DNA of 64,000 nt, from the NCBI RefSeq assembly GCF_033473495.1, contig NC_088935.1:3100001-3164000 (forward strand), read 5' to 3'. Each line of letters opens with the position of its first letter. The stretch's first letter is position 1. A program made the translations under genes and the position numbers. The notes beneath the pieces are model-generated. The model saw nothing but the letters and a program-made list of their open reading frames with translations. It was not told the DNA's origin and did not search any database. Shown piece by piece: positions 1 to 11,115 of the stretch. This DNA comes from Cercospora beticola (lineage: Eukaryota > Ascomycota > Dothideomycetes > Mycosphaerellales > Mycosphaerellaceae).

Positions 1-1726
1 AGCCCAGTCAGGTTCAGAGCCAAGCTGACGCTCCAAGTCGTCCCCCTCGCGCTGGTGGAAGCGTATCTTTCGACGGCAAGGCATTCGAGAAGAGCAGCAA
101 TGCCTCGGCCTCCTCACGCCCACGTCGTCCTGTTATCAAGACCGCACTCAGAGATGATCGCGGACCAACTGCCAAAGAAAGGAATTTCGCTAAACTAGCT
201 TCACTGACACCGGAATTGCGACGCCGTCATGAGAAGCGCTGGGCGCGTGCGGTTCAAAGCAGTCGATTTCGGCAACCACCGCCAATCGACCAGCCTTTCG
301 GATCGATTGGCACCTTCATTTGGCCGAGTAATGACTACAAACCCCAGGAGGTCTTTGGCAATCACTGTGAAGCCCTAGACTTCATCCGTGTCGGCTGCGA
401 GTCGTACGTAATATGGGTGCCCGAGAAGAATTGCTTCCAAGTCATGGGAGACAATGTGCAGAACGTCACGGATGCCCTTCTGCGACTGCGATCTGCCTAT
501 TTTCAATTGACTGCGCGATCCATGAACGGCGTGAGGAGATACTTCAATCACTGGCGATCAAGCGCCGTGCCTTCTCACATTGCTCTTGAGCCGTACCAAA
601 GACCACTTCCACTCAAGTCCACCTCGACAGGCGATGATGAGGAGCTCATTCGTGCCCCGCGTGGGGAAGGTGCTCTCGGAGCCAGGGTCAATGCACTGGC
701 CGATTCCATGCTCAGTGTTCAGAGCGCGAAAATGCTTCTAGCAAATGCGCTAAAGAAGATACATTACTTTCGGGGCCAGCTGACACTGGGCATCCGGCTG
801 GGCACTTTGCTGTTGGAGCAGTATATGCCGCCGCAAGCTGGCCTCGACTTGTACGAGCTGGACGAGTATGAGGCAATGATCAAGCAGCCACAATTCGCTG
901 CTCGAGTGTCTGAAGAGTGAGTTATGGTACTGAATTAGTGCAACAGCGCTTACTGACTACTGCTAGACTTGCCAACCCAGTCGGAGCTGACGTGCTCTCC
1001 GCTGTACAAGCGGCAGACGATCTCTTCTGTCCGCAGGATGCGTTTCTTGATCGCCTGGAAGAGGTTTTGCCGTCGTACGCTGCAATCTTCACCTTCCCTG
1101 CCGAAGACAGCGACGTGCGCCTCGTGAAGTCATGGCAGAGGAGTGACTTCGAGAGCGAGACTGAGCCTGGAGCATTCCGAATGGTTGCGAATCCCGACCA
1201 ATTCCACAGAAGCGCTACGCATCTTCTTGACGTCTCCCTCACCGACTTACACACCGGGACTGCCTGGCAATTCGACCTAACCGCAGAACTTTCAGTCGTC
1301 CCGAGCAAGTTGCTCGAAAAGTACTCACAGTTCGCTGCCTCGGTCAGCCTACAAGCTCCCTTCAACGCATCAGATGAGTTCACCGTCAAATACAACTCAG
1401 CGGGCGTTACCTTGAAATCACTAAGATACGAAGTACGATATCGTTTCAACATCAAGGGCACGGATTACAATCTCGATCTGGTGCGCTTCCAGGACCGCAC
1501 ATTCTCTGGAGGTCAAACGATTGTGTTCGAGCCAGCATGGAAGCTCAACGTATTTCGGCCGGAGTGGGCAGAGAACCTTTCGCGGAACAAAGATCTTGCT
1601 GTGGGGACAAGCGCCAACTGGTCACACAACATCGATGAATGGTTTTCAGGAGACAGCGGAGAAGATGGCTTTGCACTTCTGGTTAGCAAGCTGACGGCCA
1701 TCGAGAAGGTGCTTCAAGCTGAATGA
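1..1726 (+). CDS. conserved fungal protein of unknown function, 5' end outside the window
   Basis: The frame is open from base 3 with no in-frame ATG near the edge, so the start lies upstream. A 50-nt intron at 917..966 (GTGAGT donor, ACTGAC branch, CTAG acceptor) joins exon <1..916 to 967..1726 in frame; the stop ends at 1726. The visible part is about 556 residues: a basic, Ser/Pro-rich stretch, then a globular segment with a Trp-rich start (GTFIWPS) and a C-terminal region rich in beta-strand-like hydrophobic alternation with a WSHNIDEWF motif. It resembles uncharacterised fungal proteins, some of which I recall being labelled DUF7905, but I cannot confirm this. No signal peptide or membrane segment is visible in this part. 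Function unknown. Confidence 0.75.
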
Positions 1727-2715
1727 CCCAGAGGTCAAGACAGCACCGCTGCTTCACTGCGCTGAAGGCTGTGCGGCTATGTCTGTCGTGGAGAGTGATG
1801 TCTGGAACTGTTGTCATGAGCATGGAGACTGGCAGGCACTAGGGACGCACAAGGACATCTCAAGCTTGCTTCAGGCAGAGCGGTACGATGATAAGACAGC
1901 TTCCCTCCTATGCTGTTCTGATGTATGAGACATTAATGTATTGGCCAAGTGCGACCGGATTGGAGAGTCATTACTCTCTATGTACTTCATGTTCTGCTTT
2001 CCATCCGGGCTATGGAAGGGGTTCAGTATACAGCGTCTGACATTGTGCATGCAAAGGGATGAAAATGAATACTTGATCAAAATTGTGCAGTCACTGACGA
2101 CAGCTACGTTGGATTGGTTTGAGCACTACTTAGGGCCTGCTATGTGGCATACTGAGGCTACCAAACAGACGGGATATGCTGAACATGAGGTCTTGCGCAG
2201 ACCGTCTATGCTCGGTATCAACGATACAAGTTGTTGGAGAGACCTGACTTGATGACAGGACCTGGCCTCCATTGGATGCTGGTGGGTGATCTCGTCGTCA
2301 CGCCCACGCGACCGCTCACGACAGCAGTGCTGTGCGGGTGTGTACGTGCGTCGGACCTTGTGCTGACACCCGGCGGGGCCCATATGGAGTGCGTTAGTGG
2401 CAATCCGTTCTCAGACTTCCTCACTGAGACCAATGATGGCTGATTTGTCTTATCACCAGACAAAAGCTCGCTCTTCACAGCATTCACGTTCGTACTTATT
2501 GGTATGGGCGGCTTTTGCTGGAAAGTTGTCGTTTTTCCGTTCAAGGCTTGTGGCAACTGAGCATTCTCGTCCATATACATCGGAACGCTTGGGGCGTTCC
2601 AGGTCGCGGTGTGGACATGTTTGTTGTATGGAGCGTTCACAGTCGTACGAGAAGCAGGAGGGGTGCCCTTTGAAATGGTCAGAGTGTACGGAGTGCCTGT
2701 ATTCCCGAATTTGCA
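1727..2715. other. intergenic region, convergent gene ends
   Basis: About 1 kb between the 3' ends of the first gene and GLE1. Open frames exist on both strands, but none has fungal codon character, splice-consistent extension or a recognisable domain. I see no gene here. Confidence 0.5.
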
Positions 2716-4461
2716 CTACAATCGTAAATTGAGCTGCTCCTGAAACTTGACGCTCAATTTCTGTAAAGTCGTCTTGGCCAACTCGTGGCCTTCTCGGTGT
2801 GGCGGTTTTGGAAACTCCAGCACAGCCGCTCTCATCGCGGCCAGCGCGTTGTTGCCGTAGAACTTGATGAAGCGAGGCACGAACAGGGGGTCGAGCATGC
2901 CATCCACCGTCACGTAGTGGAGTGATATGCGCTCTTCGACAGGTGTTGTCAGAACTCGCGATAATGCTTCCCAGTACAATCGGTTTGGAAATGGGTTCTC
3001 GTTCTGTGACCTGGAGAAATCGCGGAGCGTGATGGCGGCATAGCCTCGTGATAGGGCTCGGACCGCGTCGTGCCACATGGTCTTGGACGTATACACGTCT
3101 CGTTTGAACCCGAGCGCCAGTCTGCCATCGGGCGTGAGTTCGTTGAACCGGAGACCAAACAAGGCCGCGTGGATCTTGTGGAATTTGGCCCACAACATGT
3201 CGGACATGAAGTGGCCACCCGGCTTGAATTCTGGCTTCGAGAACAGAGTCGCTGTCAGTATACCGATGGGCTCTGCATGCTCAGGGTCTACGGTCGCCTC
3301 GTACGCCAGCTGTTTGAGGATGATTTTGACTGTGTAGTTGACCATGTACAAGAAGACTTTCGGCACCTGCAAAGGATCGACAGGTTGCAATCGGTACAAA
3401 TTGAGGTCAGCAGTCTCTGAAGGGCAACATGTGATCGACCACTTCCAGTGCTCCTGGATAGTGTTGATCTGAGATCCACTGTCAGCAAGATAGGCCAAAA
3501 AGAAAAGGAAGAAGACATGACTTACCCTCTTGCGGTTGCCAATCGAATCGTTCTTAGCCAGCTGGCCGACGGCGAGCTTGATGTGCCGGGCGTTATCTCG
3601 AATGGAGTCGTACAGCTGGCGATTGCTGTTTTTGATCAATGATACCTCCTTGCGCAACTCCTTGCACTGCGCGTGCAGCTTGAGGTAGGCATTGTGTACT
3701 TCGACACGCTCTGCTTGTGTGGTCCCCAAGCCCGAAGGGACAGTCGACTGTGCAGTGCCAGTAGGCTGCTGTCTGTTAGCAGCTTCTGCAGCCTGTTGGG
3801 CTCGCTGCTGATCCAGCTGCTCCTGCCTCTTGGTCTGAGCTTCACGAGCTGCCGCCTCCTCAGTAGCCTTACGCTGAGTCTCAACTCTCTTCTGCTCCTC
3901 TGCTTGTTCGCGAGCGCGAGCTTGCGACTCATCTTCCTCGCGGCGCTTCTTGGCAAGTTGTTGCTCTTGAAGCAATCGCTCCTGCTCTTTGCGAAGTGTC
4001 TCTTCCTTTTGTCGAGCCTCTTCGACGCGCCGGAGCTCTGCTTGCTTCGCTTCTTCCAGCTTTCTCCGCTCCTCGGCCAGCCTTCGCGCCTGTGCCGCTT
4101 CACGCGTTATTCGTTGACGTTCCAGCTCGAGCTGCACTGCTTCGAAAGTGTGCTCGGCGGATCTGCGCACCGCCTCATGCTGCTGCAGTGCTTTCTCGAG
4201 CGCTTCAACGTGACGCTGTTGCTGCAGTAGGGTTTCTTCGTCGAGCTTTCGCTTGAACGTGCGGTCATCGTCGCTCAGCAGCCGCGATAGATCCTCTACC
4301 AGTTGCAGTGATTGCGACTCGTGAGAGCTATGATGGTCGGAGCGAGTACTGGGACTCGCGCGCAGCAGCGAAGTGCTGCTCCGCGATCGATCCGCCGACC
4401 GGTACGGCGTCATGGCGTCGAGGTGGTGGATGTCCGAGTTGTGGATCGTGAAGCACAGCAA
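2716..4461 (-). CDS. GLE1: mRNA export factor Gle1 (nuclear pore)
   Basis: Gle1 sits on the cytoplasmic face of the nuclear pore. With inositol hexakisphosphate it activates the DEAD-box ATPase Dbp5 to release exported mRNPs. The protein has a Ser-rich N-terminus, a long charged coiled coil (about residues 65-230, rich in Glu/Arg/Gln) and the C-terminal Gle1 domain, recognisable from segments such as RGYAAITLRDFSR and the closing helices before LNLRL. A 57-nt intron (3469..3525; GTAAGT donor, TTGCTGAC branch, CTCAG acceptor) has a length divisible by three and no stop, so the unspliced frame looks continuous but holds 19 non-native residues. Spliced length is 562 residues. The start may be the second ATG at 4413, which opens directly into the conserved N-terminus. 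Confidence 0.85.
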   Translation of the reverse strand: MLCFTIHNSDIHHLDAMTPYRSADRSRSSTSLLRASPSTRSDHHSSHESQSLQLVEDLSRLLSDDDRTFKRKLDEETLLQQQRHVEALEKALQQHEAVRRSAEHTFEAVQLELERQRITREAAQARRLAEERRKLEEAKQAELRRVEEARQKEETLRKEQERLLQEQQLAKKRREEDESQARAREQAEEQKRVETQRKATEEAAAREAQTKRQEQLDQQRAQQAAEAANRQQPTGTAQSTVPSGLGTTQAERVEVHNAYLKLHAQCKELRKEVSLIKNSNRQLYDSIRDNARHIKLAVGQLAKNDSIGNRKRVSHVFFLFFLAYLADSGSQINTIQEHWKWSITCCPSETADLNLYRLQPVDPLQVPKVFLYMVNYTVKIILKQLAYEATVDPEHAEPIGILTATLFSKPEFKPGGHFMSDMLWAKFHKIHAALFGLRFNELTPDGRLALGFKRDVYTSKTMWHDAVRALSRGYAAITLRDFSRSQNENPFPNRLYWEALSRVLTTPVEERISLHYVTVDGMLDPLFVPRFIKFYGNNALAAMRAAVLEFPKPPHREGHELAKTTLQKLSVKFQEQLNLRL

Positions 4462-5829
4462 GCTTGATCAACATTCAGCAAATCGATAAGTCGCGCTGTC
4501 ACGTGTACGGGGTGAGTCAGCAACTGAGCTTGGTGAGCCTGTCGTCAATTTATTGATGGGCCGACCGTCAATGCGCAGACAGGGTTCCACGGTGCGGAGC
4601 AGGCCACATGCTGGCCCGGAGGTCTGCTATTTCTGGGCCGCGTCTGAGCTGTGCATGTGTGTGAATTCAATGTGTCTGCGCAACAGTGAGCATCGTATAC
4701 TCCCAGCGCGACTGCCAGACCCGGCGACGAGTGATTAGCACTGTCGCTGTCGTCTGCACGGCGCTCCGGCGTTTGGGTGCGCTGCACCGGGGGTCAGCAG
4801 TGAATACGGCGTGCAGTGCAGTCGAGACACGCGTTCATCAGCATCTCCACTGCCACGCGACGGGCGACGCTGCCACAGCTGCGGCGATCGTGCCAATGCA
4901 GTGCGAGGCAACGCCCAGCTGGCGGTGGTAACTGGCAACAATGGGTGAGCCGATGGCAGCGACGGACCGCAGTGACGATGGCCATCGATGCATCGACAGC
5001 GACGTTGGCATCTGGCGCCGGTTGCGTCGGCTGGACAAAGCTCTCGTCCCCCCGTCCGTCAGCAGCAGCAGCGCAGAGGGCACAGGGCAGCGGGAGCAGT
5101 GCGCAGAAGCAGCGCCAGCAGCATCATCAGCATCATCGCTGCTCCTCGTTGGATGGTCCGCGAGCCTCTCGTCTCCACCTCCCATCGCTCCTCCTCCTCG
5201 TGCTCGTCCGTCTCTCCCGCTACACTGCACACACACACTCTCTCTGTCCCTCACCTCACCCTTCACTCCTCACGCTCCCTCACGCCGCCGCCTGTGCGTC
5301 CCCGCGTGTCCGCCCGTCGCCGCTCCCTCGCCCACGGCCGCCTTTTCGTGCCTCGTGGGTCGCTGCACTCTTTGAGCCGGGCCCGCCTGCCACTCTGCCA
5401 CGCAACGCTACAGCTACGCAACGCTCCACGCGACTGCCGCTGCTGCGTGCGCTGTGCCTGCCCGCCCGCCCACCACCGCCCTGCCCGGCGACGCGATCTT
5501 TACGCCGCATCCGCACCACCGCCGCCAGCTCCTCCACGACGCTCACACCACTACAGACGCACACAGCACCCATCTAGCCCACGCACGCACCACTCTCTGC
5601 ACTGCATATACCGCACCGGTAACCAAGCTTGTTTCTCCCACACAGCAACGATTTTGGCCCCTTGCCTCGACGAAGCATACGTCACAAAAGCAGCTCTACG
5701 GCTATCAGCAACCTCCTGACTCAGGCCCGTTGCATTGCATTGCATTGACTGCCTCTGCATTGCCCTTGGCGCCCACCACGCCGCGCCATACCTCGAGGCG
5801 CTTCGCCAGATCTCGCCCGCTGCATCGCC
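4462..5829. promoter_or_regulatory. divergent GLE1/SSD1 intergenic region with long CT/CA-rich SSD1 leader
   Basis: No gene is supported here. From about 5150 to 5600 the + strand is strongly pyrimidine-rich, with CACACACA and CTCTCTCT runs near 5225-5270, as expected for a fungal core promoter and long 5' leader. Several upstream ATGs precede the SSD1 start. Long leaders are plausible for SSD1, but transcript ends cannot be read from sequence. Confidence 0.45.
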
Positions 5830-8800
5830 ATGGACCAGCAGGGCCAACAACAACAATCAGCGGCATCGCAGGGCCCGCAGGGGCCAGCTGGCCGCCGTCT
5901 GCACATCGCCCACCGCCGCAGCCCTTCAGAAATGACGCCGCTCATGAGTATGTCCCCCGCATCCTCGCCCCCCTTTCCAATGCTGCCCCTCTCAACCACG
6001 CCTCTGCTGACATCGATGACAGTGGAACAGCTGGCTCTAGCCCAGCAGATTGAGATGTTGCAACAGCAACAGCAGCAGATCGCCGCCACGCACCAGCAAT
6101 ATGTCAACATGGGCATGATTCCCCAGCAACAGCAGTTGCCTAATCAGTTCCAGCAACTGCAAGGCCAAATGCAAAACCTCAATGTCTCCCAACCCGGTGC
6201 CTTCCAGTTTCCACAGCAGGGTCAGATGGGCCAGCAACACCTTGGCATTCCCATGACTGGCGGTATCGCACAGCCAGGCGGACATCGAAGGAATCAATCC
6301 GCCATGCCAAACATGGGCATGGGTCCACCGCCTGCACCTTCTGCTGGTGCAGCTGGGTCGGGCTTTGCAGATTTTGGCAATTTTGGACAAAACAGAAATG
6401 AAAACAGCGCGCCTACGCGTGGAAGAGGTGGAGGTGCAGCAGGCGGAGGACATGCTCGTCGACACTCGTTGGCGTTACCCGAAGCCAAAAAGGCCGCAGA
6501 GCTGGCAGAGGCGAAACGCAAGACTAGTGGCTTTCAGTTTCCCATTCCTGGCGCCACTGGTACGACAACCAGCGGCTCGCCGTCAGCAACCAATCGCTCT
6601 GTGAGCCCGGCGAATGCTGAAAGCACACAGCCCGCGGCATCGAACTCTCTTCGAGGCTCCTTCAGCGGTAGGGGGCATGGACGTAGCCAGAGTATGGCCG
6701 TTGGAAATGGACGCGGCATGGCACAAAGCAGCCGAGGAGGGCCACAAGGTTTCCAATTCCCTCCGCCACAGGCGACTAACGACGGTGGTAACACTTCTGA
6801 GCTGGGACGCCGTGGTAGCCAAGGCCACGGTCGAACTAGCTCACGCAACTTCGAGGGCAACTGGCGCAACCCGAACCCAACCAACAATGACTCTTCGCAG
6901 AACAACATGGGCAATTTCCAGATGAATCAGCAAGCCAGCGCCCAGCCTTTCCAGCCAGGTCACCGTGCTCGTGGCTCTATGGCAAACCAATCCATCAGCT
7001 CCATGCAGGGCTTTGGCTACAACGCACAGCCCCAGCTCATGCAGCTTCCACAAGGCCAAGTCCTTGTACAGAATCCTGCCATTTATGGTGGACAGCCGCT
7101 CAACGCTCTGCAGCTTGCACAGCTTCAGGCGTATCAGCAAGCTGGTATTCAGCCTCCAAGTCTCGCTCAATTGACTGGACAGCACAATGGACCCCAGCTT
7201 GGTCCTCAGCAGCAACAGCAGCGCAAGACCTTATTCACTCCGTACCTACCACAGGCCACACTTCCAGCGTTGCTTGGCGATGGCCAACTTGTTGCTGGAA
7301 CTCTCCGCGTCAACAAGAAGAACCGCAGCGACGCTTATGTCACAACACTCGATCTCGACGCCGACATTTTCATTTGTGGAAGCAAGGACCGCAATCGGGC
7401 GTTGGAGGGTGACTACGTCGCAGTAGAGCTACTCGACGTCGATGAAGTCTGGGGACAGAAACGCGAAAAGGAAGAAAAGAAGAAGCGTAAGGATGTTACC
7501 GACCAGCGTGGCGGCAGCATCACCGCTGTCAACGACGCAACGACGCAGCCTGAAAGTGCACAAGACGGCGGACTGCGCCGACGCGGTAGCTTGAAGCAGC
7601 GCCCAACACAGAAGAAGAACGATGATGTGGAGGTGGAAGGTCAGAGCCTGCTCCTTGTGGAGGAGGATGAGATCAATGATGAGCAGAAGCCATTGTACGC
7701 GGGACACATTGTCGCTGTCATCGAGCGAGTCGCTGGTCAGATGTTCTCCGGCACCCTTGGACTGTTGCGCCCCAGCAGTCAAGCCACCAAGGAGAAGCAA
7801 GAAGCTGAGCGCCAGGCTCGCGAGGGCAACACACACCGTCAACCAGAACGCCAGCAGGAGCGCCCAAAGATCGTCTGGTTCAAGCCAACGGACAAGCGTG
7901 TGCCCCTCATTGCAATTCCTACGGAGCAGGCACCAAAGGACTTTGTCGACAAGCATCAGAGTTACGCCGACCAAATCTTTGTTGCATGCATCAAGCGATG
8001 GCCCATCACCAGTTTGCATCCTTTCGGTACCCTTGTCGAACAGCTTGGCACGGCCGGTGACCTTAGGGTGGAAACGGACGCTCTCTTGCGCGACAATAAC
8101 TTCGGACCGGACGACTTTTCAGATGCCGTCATTAAGAATGTGGGATACGAAGACTGGTCTGTCGCCAACGATGGCGAGCCCGCTCTAGAGGACCGCCGCG
8201 ATTTCCGAGACGAGAAAACCTTCACCATCGACCCGAACGGCAGCAAGGAATTAGACGATGCGATCCACTTCAAAGACCTGGGCGACGGTCACGTCGAAGT
8301 TGGCATGCACGTTGCAGATGTGGCACACTTCATCAAGGCCAACTCCCTCGTGGATCGCGAGGCCAAAAAGCGAGGAACGGGTGTCTACCTGATGAATAGA
8401 ACAGTCAACATGCTCCCACCGAAGCTTTCTCAGGATGTGCTTTGCCTGCTCCCTGGCGAGGACCGATATGCCGTGTCCGTCGTCTTCAAGGTGGATTCTA
8501 CAACCGGCCGTGTCATCGAGGAGGACACTTGGATCGGCAAGTCGGTCATCCGAAGCTCAGGCAAGCTTTCGTACGAGGAGGTGGATGCTGTTATCAGCGG
8601 TAACACCTCTGCATCTGTCGATGAGGACCGTGCGAAGCAAATCCTCACCCTCTACAACGTCGCACAGAAGCTTCGCAAGGGACGATATGTCAGTGACGAG
8701 GCCAATATCCCATCCCTTCGCCTGTTGTACTCGCTCGACGATGAAAACGTACCTGTCGAGCACAACATTTTCGATTCCAGCCCCGCGCACGAGATGATCG

Positions 8801-10089
8801 AAGAGTTGAGCCACAAGACCAACGCATTCGTCGCTGGAAAGCTCCTCGCAGCGCTGAAAGAACGTGCTTTGTTGAGGACTCAGAAGATCCCCAACGGCCG
8901 TCGGCTTCGAACTCTGGCTGAGCGGATGAGCAACATTGGATACGAGATCGACACATCGAGCTCCTCTGCACTCCAAAACAGCCTGTTCCGCATTGAAGAC
9001 GCTGAAATCAGGAAGGGCATTGAAACCTTGGTCTTCAAGACCATGGCACGTGCGAAGTACGAAGTGGCAGGCCGTGCGGACACGCCGGACAACCTCAGCC
9101 ACTTCGCCCTCAACCTGCCACTGTACACCCACTTCACGAACCCATCTCGCAGATATGCAGACATTGTCGTTCACCGACAGCTTGAGGCTGTTCTCTCCAA
9201 TGGCGCTACCGAGTTCACCGAGGACGTCGAGTCACTTCACAAGACCGCCGAGACTTGCAACACCAAGAAAGACTCTGCCCACAACGCACAGGAACAGAGC
9301 GTTCACATCGAGTCTTGCCGGAAGATGAACAAGCTCAGTGAGGACCAGGGTGGAGACCTCATCTCCATTGGTATCGTTGTATGTGTGTACGAGTCAGCTT
9401 TCGACGTCTTGATTCCAGAGTACGGCTTTGAGAAGCGAGTTCACTGCGATCAGCTGCCGCTCAAGAAGGCCGAGTTCGACAAGAACAAGCGCCTGCTAGA
9501 GCTCTACTGGGAGAAGGGAGTTCCATCTTCTGCCTTCGTGCCAGAAGATGAACGTCCACAGGCTAAGGGCCACCGTCCCACGAACAGCATGGTTGCTCGC
9601 GACGCTGTCGCCAAGCAGAGGCAGGCTGAGGAGGCTGAGCGCAAGAACATGCAGACTGGATCCATTGATGCCAACGACGTCGATGCACTCTTCGACGATG
9701 ATGACGACGCTTCGGAAGCCACTGACAACACCGCCAGTGGTGTTGCGTTGAACGGCGATCGTGCGACGCAAAGTGGACCACCGTCTCCTGCCAGAAATGG
9801 TCTGGCTCCCCAGAGATCCAAGTCTGACTCTCGTGTGCTGAACAGCTCAGCTCCAGAAGCTCGACTCACCAACAAGGACAAGTATCTCGGACTTTTCACA
9901 CTTCGCGAGGAGGGTGGCAACTACATCCAAGACGTCAAGGAGATGACTCGAGTTCCAGTGCTGCTTAAGACGGATTTGACGAAGAGCCCACCGTGAGTGC
10001 TATACAGCATGCCCTCATACTTGTTATTCAGCCGCTAACATTTTCCCAGATGCTTGACGATCAGATCCCTCAACCCTTATGCTCTGTGA
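5830..10089 (+). CDS. SSD1: SSD1-type RNA-binding protein (RNase II fold, pseudonuclease)
   Basis: Ssd1 binds mRNAs for cell-wall and polarity proteins and represses their translation under control of the NDR kinase Cbk1. Exons 5830..9992 and 10050..10089 (57-nt intron, GTGAGT...CCCAG) give 1400 residues; the second exon supplies the conserved C-terminal tail and stop. Residues 1-450 are disordered and Gln/Gly-rich. They hold five HxRxxS sites (Ser33, 157, 213, 288, 338) and three FQFP motifs (125, 235, 308), matching the Cbk1 phosphorylation and docking consensus. Cold-shock-like domains start near 475, followed by the RNB domain. The usual catalytic Asp cluster reads D801, E807, D809, D810, so one Asp has become Glu. 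Family members are known to be nuclease-inactive. The ATG at 5830 follows GCATCGCC and opens the conserved N-terminus. Confidence 0.93.
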
Positions 10090-11115
10090 GCACACACATG
10101 ACTTGACGAGTCCATCACGAACATGTGCAGCGACGACTCCCTCGACTCAAATGAGTCACTTGAGAAACGGGCTGCAAAAGATATTGGCGCCTTAGGCAGC
10201 CACGAGCTGCGGACTGAATCAACGAGCGCGAATGCCGCTTACCACTGACCGTATACCATCGTTCACCATGAACACAGCGATATCTGATTGAATTCATGCA
10301 GATATACAGACGAGGGACTACAATAGGAAGCAGAGAGATTGACGAGATGCGCCTTGAGAAGCATGATCTGATGTTCGTGAGCCTACTGGCTTCACGTTGG
10401 CGGACGAAAGTAAGAAGTTGAATGTCTTCACAAATTGTACACGTACCATTCGGAACGAGATTGTTCGATGAAAATCAGCGACCAGCCGAGTGGGACTCTG
10501 GAATGAAGACGGGATATTGCTATCTGTTATGCAGATTCTGTGTTTGTAGCGAGGTTCAATGGCTTGTTTTCATTTTACATATTGATCACGCTGTCGCTGT
10601 GACACTTGAGCATCGCGTTCTGTTGACAATGACTTCAGTGCAGGTTCAAGGCTGGGCGCTCATACGTGGAATGGAAGACTCAATGAGCGCACTTGGTAAT
10701 GCCCGAGGTGGGTGTTTGTTTGAGCTGCCTTCCTGCTAGATGACAATGTCGCCTGTGTCAAGCTGCCATCTCTTCCTCACGTATCTACACCTTTTTGCTA
10801 TACTCTGATGCCTTGAAGAGTTCTTCCCTCCTCCTCTTCTGCTTGACTATTCTACTGTGTTTCTCTCGTTCCCTTCTGGCCCAGCTCCCACGTCCTCGGC
10901 CCATGACTGAAAGTGTTCAGTAGGGGTTGCAGAGACGATGGCGTAGAACAACATACCTCAAGGCCATGAAATGCCAAGGTTGCAACCCATCAGCTGGGGC
11001 TTATGGGCAGGCAAAGTGATGCCGCGTTGTATGACACATATCGGTCACTGCTGTGTGAGAGATGCAGAGCGAGCGCACTGACAAGTTCAAAATTGTTGTA
11101 CAACACAACGAATGC
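10090..11115. other. intergenic region, convergent gene ends
   Basis: Between the 3' ends of SSD1 and the DUF2293 gene. It is AT-richer than the flanks and has short pyrimidine tracts near 10800-10880. No coding signal or RNA gene is seen. Confidence 0.5.

Noticed and set aside
922..1461. Long minus-strand frame opposite the first gene
   Set aside because: It mirrors the codon structure of the + strand gene and has no domain or splice support.
4988..5719. 243-codon Arg/Pro/His-rich frame upstream of SSD1
   Set aside because: Composition follows from the CT/CA-rich leader; no conserved segment.
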